A model generated the notes under the pieces. That model had not been told where the DNA came from. It did not search any database and saw only the letters and a program-made list of their open reading frames with translations. 13,296 nucleotides of DNA from Ferruginibacter sp. (GTDB lineage: Bacteria; Bacteroidota; Bacteroidia; Chitinophagales; Chitinophagaceae): NCBI GenBank assembly GCA_018057635.1, contig JAGPDJ010000031.1, forward strand, positions 1 through 13,296, read 5' to 3'. The position numbers were made by a program, and so were the translations under genes. Every line of letters begins with the position of its first letter. Position 1 is the first letter of the stretch. Of this stretch, positions 6,184 to 13,296 are shown one piece after another.

Positions 6184-7423
6184 ACTACTCCCGGCATTGT
6201 TTGCCCTGCTTGCTGCTTCCGGCAGTAAGTCGCAAACATTGAAACTCGATGCTATCATTGACAGCATCAAAGCGTCTCACCCGGTGGTGAAGATGTATGA
6301 CAATGAAATCCGGTCAATGGATGAAGCAGCTAAGGGTGCAAGAAGCTGGATGCCACCACAATTTGGTATCGGACAGTTCATGACTCCGTATGATGCAAGG
6401 CTCTGGCATAGAGAAGGCGATATACCGGGCATGGGTTCCGTAATGGTTTCAGGCGAGCAGATGTTTGCCAATAAAAGGAAACTGGATGCAGATGAACGAT
6501 ACATGAAGGCCATGTCTTCAGTGGAAAAAGAAAAAAAGAACGCAACACTGAATGAATTGACTAATGATGCAAAACAATTTTATTATGAATGGATAATTCT
6601 GAAGAAAAAGTTACTGGTACTCACAGAAAATGAAAAGATTCTGGACTTCATGATAAAAAATGCAGAAATACGGTACAGAAACGGGTTGGAAAAAATAAGT
6701 GCTTATTACAAAGCTAAAGCTGCATTGGGGGATGTAAAGAACATGCAGTTAATGTTTGAAAACGACATAAAAGAAAAACGTATCCGCATCAATGCCCTTA
6801 TGGGCAGGGATGCAATGCACTATTTTGACATTGATACTACTTACCAGCTTACTGACTTCGCAAATATTGTTTTTGACAGTACACTCTTTTATAAAAGCCG
6901 GAGTGATTTAAAATCATTAGACCGGGAGATTAATCTTACAACACTGAAACAGGAAACAGAAAAGCAAAGCCTGAAACCACAATTTGGGATACGTTATGAG
7001 AATATGATTGGCTTTGGGGGCCAGCCATTACAATATACTATTATGGGCATGGTTAGAATACCGATGGCTAAATGGTCATCAAAGATGAATAAAGCCAATA
7101 TCGAAAGCCTGAAATGGAAGGCAAATGCTATTCAATCTCAAAAAGAGATGATGGTGAATGAGTACAGCGGCATGGCATATAGTATGCGGAATGAAATGGA
7201 ACTAAAGAAAAAACAGGTTAAACTCTATGAAGAAAATATTATCCCGGCATTGAAGAACAACTATAAAACAATGCAGTTGGGATATGAGCAGAACACAGAG
7301 GAGCTCTTTATGCTTTATGATGCATGGGAAATATTAAACATGAAGCAACTTGAATATATTGAATTACTAAATCAGGCTTTGCGATTGCAGGTAACTATCG
7401 AACGTATTATTGAAAATAAATAA
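6170..7423 (+). CDS. TolC-family outer-membrane channel of the Cu efflux complex (CusC role)
   Basis: The 417-residue protein has a signal peptide (about 1-21, ending SGSKSQ) and the long, heptad-like alpha-helical composition of TolC-family outer-membrane efflux proteins (PF02321). Two helical-hairpin halves are visible (about 40-225 and 235-415). The second contains QFGIRYENMIGFGGQPLQY at about 274-292, suggestive of membrane strands. It would form the trimeric exit duct for the CusA pump. The mature protein is Met-rich (for example GQFMTPYDARLW and MGSVMVSGEQMF), which suits copper. The ATG lies inside the end of cusA, overlapping it by 14 bp, so the two are translationally coupled. Sequence similarity among these channels is low, so the CusC role rests on neighbours as much as on sequence. 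Confidence 0.85.
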   Translation: MLKNKLLPALFALLAASGSKSQTLKLDAIIDSIKASHPVVKMYDNEIRSMDEAAKGARSWMPPQFGIGQFMTPYDARLWHREGDIPGMGSVMVSGEQMFANKRKLDADERYMKAMSSVEKEKKNATLNELTNDAKQFYYEWIILKKKLLVLTENEKILDFMIKNAEIRYRNGLEKISAYYKAKAALGDVKNMQLMFENDIKEKRIRINALMGRDAMHYFDIDTTYQLTDFANIVFDSTLFYKSRSDLKSLDREINLTTLKQETEKQSLKPQFGIRYENMIGFGGQPLQYTIMGMVRIPMAKWSSKMNKANIESLKWKANAIQSQKEMMVNEYSGMAYSMRNEMELKKKQVKLYEENIIPALKNNYKTMQLGYEQNTEELFMLYDAWEILNMKQLEYIELLNQALRLQVTIERIIENK

Positions 7424-7434
7424 AACCCAACTAT

Positions 7435-8937
7435 ATGAAAAGGAGAAATTTTATAAAGATATCCGGGCTTAGTGCCGGAACAGTATTAACAGGTGGTGCT
7501 GTTGCAGGTTTTCTTGCCAGTTGCAGTGGTTGTAAAAAAGACTATCGCATGGGTTTGATGACAGAACCTGTACCGGTAACGGAAGGAGATTTTTCAAGAT
7601 TACTTTCTTATCCGGCTCAGGCAAGTGCTAACCATACATTGACGGCACAGGCTACTGTAGCAAACATTAAAGGAACAAATATTCCCGTATTAGGCTATCA
7701 GCCCAATAGCCTGTTGGGTCCTTCTTTCAGGATTAACAGAGGCGATGCAATGAACGTTTTATTACAGAACAATTTATCAGAACATACTAACATCCACTGG
7801 CATGGTTTAAAGATTCCTGCTTTGATGGATGGCCATCCAGACCAGTTGGCTGGTGCAGGGGGTACATTTCGTTACCAGTTCACCGTAAACCAAAGAGCTG
7901 GGTTAAGCTGGTATCATCCGCATCCGCATGAAATGACAGGTAAACAGGTGTTCCAGGGTCTTGCCGGAATGTTTATTATTAATGATACTGAAGAGGCGGC
8001 GTTAAGCCTTCCATCCGGCCAATATGAATTGCCATTGGTAATACAGGATAAACGTATTTCATCAAACGGCATTACTTATAATCCATCAATGGAGGAAGTG
8101 ATGGCCGGTTACATGGGCGAATCAATTATTGTAAACGGTATTTATTCATCTTATACAGAAGTCGCTACCCGCTATTACCGTCTTCGTATTCTCAACGGTT
8201 CCAATGCAAGGGTTTACAATCTTGCATTGAGTAACAATGCTGACATGATAATTATCGGTAACGATGGCGGCTTATTAAAAAATCCTGTTGCAGTAAAAGA
8301 AATCCTGGTTGCCCCCGGAGAAAGATTGGATGTGCTTGTAAACTTTAGCAGTTCCACAATCGGAACTGAAATTTATTTATTAAGCAAAGAATTTGGCAAC
8401 GGTGGTAATGCACAGGGCAAGCAGGGTTTTAAAATCATGAAATTTAAAGTAACAGTATCTTCTGCCATTACATTTACTGTTCCTACAAACCTTTCTGCCA
8501 TTACTGCTATAGTAGCATCTTCAGCAGTAAGGACAAGAGTATTTGAAATCTCCAATGCAATGGAGCATCACGGAGTGCCAATGAATAATGGAATGCAAAT
8601 GCGTCACCGCATAAATGGAAAATTATTCGACAGCAGTCGGATTGATGAAACGGTAGCAGCCAATACAAATGAAATATGGGTATTTGATAACAGTATGGGT
8701 GATGAACCGCATCCTATGCACCTGCATGGTGTTTTCTTCCAGGTATTGCAACGCAGTGGCGGAAGGGGCAACCTGATTGCATCTGAGAATGGATGGAAGG
8801 ACACCGTATTAGTTATGCCGGGTGAAACAGTTAAAGTGCTGGTTCCTTTTGAAAATAATACGGGCAAGTTTGTGTTCCATTGTCACAATCTGGAACATGA
8901 AGATGATGGTATGATGTTACAGTATCAATTGAGTTAA
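7435..8937 (+). CDS. Tat-exported multicopper oxidase, CueO/CopA-like cuprous oxidase
   Basis: The 500-residue product begins with a twin-arginine signal (RRNFIK at 3-8) and has LASC ending at Cys30, a possible lipobox, so it may be a Tat-exported lipoprotein. All four multicopper oxidase copper motifs are intact: HWHG (121-124), HPHPH (161-165), HPMHLHG (426-432) and HCHNLEHEDDGMM (482-494). The T1 site would be H426, C483, H488 and M493, with axial Met as in CueO. The other His form the T2/T3 trinuclear cluster. Three cupredoxin domains fit the length. A short Met/His stretch (MEHHGVPMNNGMQMRH, 376-391) stands where CueO has its Met-rich Cu(I)-binding insert. Oxidation of Cu(I) to Cu(II) in the periplasm is the expected role. 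It lies 11 bp after the TolC gene, within the efflux operon. Confidence 0.92.
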   Translation: MKRRNFIKISGLSAGTVLTGGAVAGFLASCSGCKKDYRMGLMTEPVPVTEGDFSRLLSYPAQASANHTLTAQATVANIKGTNIPVLGYQPNSLLGPSFRINRGDAMNVLLQNNLSEHTNIHWHGLKIPALMDGHPDQLAGAGGTFRYQFTVNQRAGLSWYHPHPHEMTGKQVFQGLAGMFIINDTEEAALSLPSGQYELPLVIQDKRISSNGITYNPSMEEVMAGYMGESIIVNGIYSSYTEVATRYYRLRILNGSNARVYNLALSNNADMIIIGNDGGLLKNPVAVKEILVAPGERLDVLVNFSSSTIGTEIYLLSKEFGNGGNAQGKQGFKIMKFKVTVSSAITFTVPTNLSAITAIVASSAVRTRVFEISNAMEHHGVPMNNGMQMRHRINGKLFDSSRIDETVAANTNEIWVFDNSMGDEPHPMHLHGVFFQVLQRSGGRGNLIASENGWKDTVLVMPGETVKVLVPFENNTGKFVFHCHNLEHEDDGMMLQYQLS

Positions 8938-8948
8938 GCAAAAATAGT

Positions 8949-10313
8949 ATGAAGCGAATTTATTTTATACCAGCTTTGATTGTGATGATTGTTACTGCTT
9001 GTAACAATAACAAAGACCCTCATGCAGTACACAAAACAGAAGTAGCAAAGGAAATGTACACCTGTCCGATGCCGGAAGATTCTGTATTCAGTGACAAGCC
9101 TGGTAAATGCCCGAAGTGTGGAATGGACTTAGTGATGATGGATAACACAGAACATGATGGTCATGCAGCCGTTGAATACACCTGCCCCATGCACCCCGAA
9201 ATCATCCGGGACAAACCCGGAACTTGCCCAATCTGCGGAATGGACTTGGTAAAAAAGGAAACAGGGGGTGCAAAATCTGGTGATGCAGAACTGGAAGCAT
9301 TATTAAAGCCAACTAATGAATTTGTTGTTTCATCAATTCCAGTTACTTCAATACAGAAAAAAGAAGAAGAGATAGAAATTGATGCATTGGGCACTATTGC
9401 CTATGATACGAGGCAGGTGGGGAGTATTTCATCAAGAGTGACTGGAAGAATTGAAAAGTTGTATGTACGGTATCGTTACCAGAAAATAAATAAGGGCCAG
9501 CACATATTGGACATTTACAGCCCCGAATTGATGACAACCCAGCAAAACCTCTTGTTCCTGATTAAGAATGATGCAGAGAATGTAACATTTATTCAGGCTG
9601 CCAAAGAAAAATTGTTATTGCTTGGTATGAGTAATGAACAGTTGCAGCAGGTTATTAAAGCTGGAAAACCCACATTGACCATTGCGGTATATAGTAATTA
9701 CAGTGGCCATATTCATGAAGCAGCTAATGGCGGTAGCATGAATACAGGGTCCGGTACGATGAAAGATATTTCACTGATTACAGAAGAGCTTTCATTGAAA
9801 GAAGGTATGTATATACAGAAAGGGCAGTCTGTTTTTACCGTCTTTAATCCAGGCCGGGCATGGGCAATACTAAGTATTTATGGAGATAATCAGGCATTGG
9901 TAAAAGTTGGTAATACCGTAAGGCTTATTCCTGAAACAGCACCTAATAAAGATTTCAGGGCTTCTATTGATTTTATTGAACCCTTTTATCGTAAAGAGAA
10001 TAAAACATTAACGGCAAGAGTTTATTTCAATAACAGTGTATTGAAAATTCCTATCGGCAGCCAGGTAAGGGCAACCGTTTTCGGCAATACAAAAGAGGCT
10101 TACTGGCTACCAAAAGAAGCGGTGCTGTCGTTGGGTATGGATAAAGTGGTATTTCAAAAAACTGATGGCGGTTTTAAAGCATATAAAATCAATACAGGTA
10201 TCATCCACCAAAAACACATACAGGTATTAAGTGGGTTAACAGAAAAGGATTCGGTGGCTGCCAATGCACAGTATTTAATGGACAGTGAGAGTTTTATCAA
10301 AATTAAAAATTGA
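8949..10313 (+). CDS. cusB: CusB-type adaptor lipoprotein 1, with two HMBDs
   Basis: The 454-residue protein has a lipoprotein signal (MKRIYF..., lipobox IVTAC with Cys18). Two HMBDs follow. The first (37-61) is a variant, CPMPEDSVFSDKPGK, lacking the usual CPMHP histidine and one residue longer. The second (77-100) is canonical, with CPMHPE and CPICGMDL. From about 130 on it is a membrane-fusion adaptor: the barrel-sandwich motif SRVTGRIEKLYV (153-164), IYSPELM near 180, an alpha hairpin at about 185-235, then beta-barrel and membrane-proximal domains. It would link CusA to the outer-membrane channel and, as CusB does, hand Cu to the pump. The insertion HIHEAANGGSMNTGSGTM (about 252-269) within the lipoyl region is rich in Gly, Met and His. 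The stop TGA is two bases before the second adaptor, so the pair is coupled. Confidence 0.88.
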   Translation: MKRIYFIPALIVMIVTACNNNKDPHAVHKTEVAKEMYTCPMPEDSVFSDKPGKCPKCGMDLVMMDNTEHDGHAAVEYTCPMHPEIIRDKPGTCPICGMDLVKKETGGAKSGDAELEALLKPTNEFVVSSIPVTSIQKKEEEIEIDALGTIAYDTRQVGSISSRVTGRIEKLYVRYRYQKINKGQHILDIYSPELMTTQQNLLFLIKNDAENVTFIQAAKEKLLLLGMSNEQLQQVIKAGKPTLTIAVYSNYSGHIHEAANGGSMNTGSGTMKDISLITEELSLKEGMYIQKGQSVFTVFNPGRAWAILSIYGDNQALVKVGNTVRLIPETAPNKDFRASIDFIEPFYRKENKTLTARVYFNNSVLKIPIGSQVRATVFGNTKEAYWLPKEAVLSLGMDKVVFQKTDGGFKAYKINTGIIHQKHIQVLSGLTEKDSVAANAQYLMDSESFIKIKN

Positions 10314-10315
10314 TT

Positions 10316-11512
10316 ATGCGTTACATCATTATAATAGCAACGGCCATTTTCTTTTTTGTTTCCTGTAAAAACAAAAAAGAAATACCCAAGGACCCTGACA
10401 CTTATTACACCTGTTCTATGGACCCGCAGGTAGTGGAATACAAACCGGGTAAATGCCCTATTTGCAAAATGGAATTGACTCCTGTGAAAAAAAAGAACGG
10501 TGAAAATAAAGATGAACTGCAACTAAGCGACCAGCAGATACAGTTGGGAAATATACAAACTGATACAATCCATAACGGTACAATTGGCGACCAGTTAGTA
10601 TTAACAGCGACATTGAATTTCGACCAGATGAAATCATCTTCTGTGAGTTCAAGAGTGATGGGTAGGATAGAAAAGCTGTATTTCAAAAACCTGGGTGATT
10701 TTGTAAAGAAAGGCTCACCACTATATGATTTATACAGTGAAGAACTGAACAATTCAAAACAGGAATATCTATTGGCATTGGATAGGAAAACATCTTTTTC
10801 TGGTGAAACGGTTATTGACTTTGACCAATTGATTCAAAGTGCAAAAAATAAATTGCTCTTGTGGGGCATGAGTGAAACTCAGGTAGCGGAAATGGCAAAA
10901 AACAAAAAAGCAACACCCACTACGACATTTTACAGTACCGCCGGTGGATACATTACGCAGTTGGATATAAGAGAAGGTGATTACATAATGGAAGGAGGCA
11001 CTATTGTAAAATTGGCCGACTTGTCAAGCCTTTGGGCAGAGGCGCAAGTTTATACTTCACAACTGGCGGAGATAGACAGGAACAGTATAGCCACCGTACA
11101 ACTCCCTGATTTTGATGGGAAGGAAATAAAAGGAAGAATTGAATTTGTAAACCCTGAAATCAATCCGGATACAAGAATCAATCTTATCCGTGTATCAATT
11201 CCCAACCATGGCAATCAGTTAAAACCCGGTATGCCTGCTTATGTACTCCTGAAAAGTCCGGAGCGAAAAACGTTGACACTTCCAATTAATGCAGTCATCC
11301 GTGATGGAAAGGGAGCAACAGTATGGATACAAACAGCAGACAAAACATTTAAAAGCCTGATGGTACAAACAGGTTTGGAAAGCGATGACAGGATAGAAAT
11401 AAAATCAGGTTTGAAGGAAGGCGATATAGTGGTTATTACAGGAGCTTATTTATTGCACAGCGAGTATGTATTTAAAAAAGGAGCCGACCCGATGGCCGGA
11501 CATAATCATTAA
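10316..11512 (+). CDS. CusB-type adaptor lipoprotein 2, with one variant HMBD
   Basis: I choose ATG 10316 (398 residues) over an in-frame TTG at 10310 that overlaps the previous stop; both give a lipoprotein signal. The lipobox FFVSC puts Cys17 at the mature end. One HMBD (about 31-54) is altered: CSMDPQ replaces CPMHPE, and CPICKMEL replaces CPICGMEL. The adaptor body carries the barrel-sandwich motif SRVMGRIEKLYFKNLGD (about 112-128) with GSPLYDLYSEEL, a hairpin, and LWAEAQVYTSQLAEI in the barrel. The C-terminus ends MAGHNH. It is only distantly similar to its upstream neighbour, so this is not a recent duplication. Single adaptor genes are the norm; two different ones together suggest a mixed adaptor ring or alternative complexes (inference). 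It follows adaptor 1 by two bases. Confidence 0.88.
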   Translation: MRYIIIIATAIFFFVSCKNKKEIPKDPDTYYTCSMDPQVVEYKPGKCPICKMELTPVKKKNGENKDELQLSDQQIQLGNIQTDTIHNGTIGDQLVLTATLNFDQMKSSSVSSRVMGRIEKLYFKNLGDFVKKGSPLYDLYSEELNNSKQEYLLALDRKTSFSGETVIDFDQLIQSAKNKLLLWGMSETQVAEMAKNKKATPTTTFYSTAGGYITQLDIREGDYIMEGGTIVKLADLSSLWAEAQVYTSQLAEIDRNSIATVQLPDFDGKEIKGRIEFVNPEINPDTRINLIRVSIPNHGNQLKPGMPAYVLLKSPERKTLTLPINAVIRDGKGATVWIQTADKTFKSLMVQTGLESDDRIEIKSGLKEGDIVVITGAYLLHSEYVFKKGADPMAGHNH

Positions 11513-11532
11513 TAATTTATCAATCTAACAAA

Positions 11533-12102
11533 ATGAATACATTTTTGAAGTCAGTTCTATCGGCAGTAATACTTTTCTTTGCTATCACCGCAACAGCACA
11601 AAAAAATGAAGAGGTCTGCTACAATCCAAACCTTATAAAAGATACTACCAAAAAGAGTATTAAATCAATGGCTGTTGCAGTTACCAATGGCGACAGTATA
11701 AAAATCAACTATCATTCTCCCGGTGTTCGTAAAAGAGTAATATGGGGCGGCCTTGTTCCTTATGATGAAGTGTGGGTAACAGGTGCTCATGATGCTACTA
11801 CCCTTGAAATCGGTAAACCCTTTGTTGTTGAGGGCAAAGAAATTGCGGCCGGCAAGTATGCTTTTTTCACTATTCCCGGAAAGAAGGAATGGGTTGTTAT
11901 TATCAATAAAAATTGGGAACAGCACCTTGCATCTGAGTATGATGAAAAAGATGATGTAGTGAGAGTAAAAGTTAAGCCTAAGAAAAATAACCACACTGAA
12001 AGGTTGCAATATTTTGTAGAAACAGCTAAAGGCAATGATGGGAAGATTTCAATGGCCTGGGAGAGAATAAAAATTGAATTTGAGATTAAACTCATAAAAT
12101 AA
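11533..12102 (+). CDS. Exported DUF2911 protein
   Basis: The 189-residue protein has a signal peptide (1-22, ending ATATAQ). From about 42 to 150 it matches DUF2911 (PF11138): INYHSPGVRKRVIWGGLVPY (58-77), EVWVTGAHDATTLE (79-92), GKYAFFTIPGKKEWVVIINK (107-126) and YDEKDDVVRVKVKPK (136-150). The function of the family is unknown; it is common in Bacteroidota and predicted beta-rich. It has no CxxC or HMBD motif, with one Cys (C29) near the N-terminus and a His in GAHDATT where relatives often have Asn. It sits 20 bp after the second adaptor and 5 bp before the next gene, so it is probably cotranscribed with the copper genes. A role in copper tolerance is suggested only by position. Confidence 0.8.
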   Translation: MNTFLKSVLSAVILFFAITATAQKNEEVCYNPNLIKDTTKKSIKSMAVAVTNGDSIKINYHSPGVRKRVIWGGLVPYDEVWVTGAHDATTLEIGKPFVVEGKEIAAGKYAFFTIPGKKEWVVIINKNWEQHLASEYDEKDDVVRVKVKPKKNNHTERLQYFVETAKGNDGKISMAWERIKIEFEIKLIK

Positions 12103-12107
12103 TTATC

Positions 12108-12632
12108 ATGAAAGCGATTGTATTCCTGATTGCATTTACTTCCTCTGCTTCCTATCCATCCTTTTCCCAAAGCAGGGAGGCCGGTACTGATTTGGGTGAA
12201 ATAAAGCAATACATGAGGAATAAGGACACGAACACAACTTCTCCTTTAAATAAAAATACTGCGGCTGTCAGAGCTGTTTTACAGCAGTACAATAGTGCCA
12301 TAGAGAAATTGGATATGACAGGTACTGATAATTTGTTTACCAATGATTCTGAAATTTATGAATCCGGTTTAAGCGAAGGGAATTACACTAATTTTATGAA
12401 TAAGCATTTAAAGCCTGAACTAAAAGAACTTAAATCGTTCAAATTTAATAACCACAACACCGATGTCACTATTATTGGCAATCATGCTTTTGCTACTGAA
12501 ACCTACTCTTGCATCACTGTTGGTGCAAAACACAATACTGAAGTAAAACGTAAAGGTGTTACTACATCCGTTTTGAAGAAGCAAAAAGGCGAATGGAAGA
12601 TTATGAATTATCATAATTCATCAACTGAATAA
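12108..12632 (+). CDS. Exported NTF2-like/SnoaL-type protein
   Basis: The 174-residue product has an N-terminal signal (1-21, ending SFSQ). A linker to about residue 50 precedes an NTF2-like fold (DUF4440/SnoaL/ketosteroid-isomerase type): the helix AAVRAVLQQYNSAIEKLD (52-69), LFTNDSEIYESGLSEG (76-91), strands TDVTIIGNHAFATETYS (118-134) and a final EWKIMNYHNS (162-171). This is the order seen in small NTF2-like domains, whose pocket can bind a small ligand or act as a dimer scaffold. No catalytic set can be assigned. A WxIxxxH ending is common in exported family members near copper genes, but no function is established. The gene is five bases after the DUF2911 gene and 18 bases before the ATPase. 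Confidence 0.7.
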   Translation: MKAIVFLIAFTSSASYPSFSQSREAGTDLGEIKQYMRNKDTNTTSPLNKNTAAVRAVLQQYNSAIEKLDMTGTDNLFTNDSEIYESGLSEGNYTNFMNKHLKPELKELKSFKFNNHNTDVTIIGNHAFATETYSCITVGAKHNTEVKRKGVTTSVLKKQKGEWKIMNYHNSSTE

Positions 12633-12650
12633 GTCTCTAAATATTTTGTT

Positions 12651-13296
12651 ATGGAACATAAGCATCAAGAGCAAAACTATACTTGCCCCATGCACCCTGA
12701 AATTGTGCAGGATAAGCCAGGGAACTGTCCTAAATGTGGTATGAGTTTAGTGCCTTTAAAAACTGGTACGGAAGTTCAAAATCCACTCCACCAACATCAG
12801 CATGAAGATACCAAACCACTAATGAGTCATGCAGGAAATGACCACCATGCAATGATGATTGATGATTTCAAAAAGCGGTTTTATGTAGTATTGGCTCTTA
12901 CTATTCCTGTCATGCTGTTATCTAAAATGATTCAGCATTGGTTGAATATTCATATCAGTTTTCCGGGCTCTGAATATGTATTGTTGGCTTTATCTTCTTT
13001 TGTCTTCTTTTATGGAGGCTGGCCTTTTCTGAAAGGATTGGTAAATGAAGCAAGAGCAAAAAATCCGGGTATGATGTTCCTGATTGGCTTTGCTATTTCA
13101 GTGGCGTACATCTACAGTGTGGCAATTGTATTTGGTTTGGAAGGGATGGATTTCTTTTGGGAACTGGCAACACTTATTCTTATTATGCTCTTAGGGCATT
13201 GGATAGAAATGAAATCTGTTGCCGGTGCTTCAAGAGAACTGGAATTGTTGGTGCAGCTTATGCCGGATGATGCCCACTTGTTAGATGGAGAAAAAG
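12651..13296 (+). CDS. copB: CopB-type P1B copper-translocating ATPase, N-terminal part (truncated by window edge)
   Basis: ATG 12651 opens 215 codons that run off the right edge. The protein starts with one HMBD (10-33: CPMHPE, KPGNC, CPKCGM), then a His/Met-rich segment (HQHQHED at 48-53, HAGNDHHAMM at 60-69). P-type ATPase transmembrane helices follow at about 76-94, 109-126, 142-162 and 168-186. Helix 4 and the next loop contain FFWELATLILIMLLGHWIEM and SVAGASRELELL, leading into the actuator domain, as in CopB-type (P1B-3-like) copper exporters. The CPH/CPC metal site, DKTGT and ATP-binding motifs lie outside the window, so metal specificity is inferred from context and from the His-rich N-terminus. 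This gene would export cytoplasmic Cu to the periplasm for the oxidase and Cus pump. Confidence 0.88.
   Translation, partial: MEHKHQEQNYTCPMHPEIVQDKPGNCPKCGMSLVPLKTGTEVQNPLHQHQHEDTKPLMSHAGNDHHAMMIDDFKKRFYVVLALTIPVMLLSKMIQHWLNIHISFPGSEYVLLALSSFVFFYGGWPFLKGLVNEARAKNPGMMFLIGFAISVAYIYSVAIVFGLEGMDFFWELATLILIMLLGHWIEMKSVAGASRELELLVQLMPDDAHLLDGEK

Noticed and set aside
10310..10315. TTG start for the second adaptor at 10310
   Set aside because: ATG 10316 is two codons later, gives the same lipoprotein signal and avoids overlap with the upstream stop.
11787..12209. 140-codon antisense frame across the DUF2911 and NTF2-like genes
   Set aside because: It lies opposite two well-supported genes and has no recognisable domain or leader.

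Overview
The window looks like an extracytoplasmic copper (possibly copper/silver) handling locus from a member of the Bacteroidota, most likely a Chitinophagaceae/Sphingobacteriales-type organism. The evidence is AT-rich coding DNA, mostly A-rich leaders without Shine-Dalgarno sites, and families typical of that phylum: an HYC_CC_PP protein, DUF2911, a MauE/DoxX-like tail, and a CusA/adaptor set with repeated heavy-metal-binding domains (HMBD, pattern CPMHP...KPGxC..CGM). Every supported gene is on the + strand. I see no transposase, integrase, tRNA, rRNA or CRISPR array.

Layout. Positions 2-145 hold the C-terminal tail of a membrane protein resembling MauE/DoxX, coupled to an exported protein of the acetolactate decarboxylase family (147-842). 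A 165-bp gap (843-1007), the best candidate for a promoter region, precedes a small exported HYC_CC_PP protein (1008-1406). Next come an exported protein made of six tandem HMBDs (1509-2294), a DUF3347 lipoprotein (2317-2949), a CusA-type RND pump split into two reading frames (2966-4255 and 4258-6183), a TolC-type outer-membrane channel (6170-7423), a Tat-exported multicopper oxidase (7435-8937) and two different adjacent CusB-type lipoprotein adaptors (8949-10313 and 10316-11512). A DUF2911 protein (11533-12102), an NTF2-like exported protein (12108-12632) and the N-terminal part of a CopB-type P1B ATPase with its own HMBD (12651 to the window edge) complete the run. Gaps are mostly 2-22 bp and one junction overlaps, so 1008-13296 is probably one long operon, or a few overlapping ones.

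How the genes fit together (inference from families). The P-type ATPase would move Cu from cytoplasm to periplasm. The multicopper oxidase would oxidise Cu(I) to Cu(II). The six-HMBD protein, the HYC_CC_PP protein and the DUF3347 lipoprotein would bind or pass on Cu in the envelope. CusA, the two adaptors and the TolC channel would expel it. All three methionines that bind Cu(I)/Ag(I) in E. coli CusA are conserved with exact spacing, which supports monovalent copper or silver over Zn/Co/Cd.

The points most worth a second look are the pump split at a 4-A run where one extra A restores a single 1072-residue frame, the six-fold HMBD array (ten HMBDs across four proteins in the window), the paired non-identical adaptors, and the acetolactate decarboxylase relative that keeps its metal-site histidines but appears to lack a family arginine.
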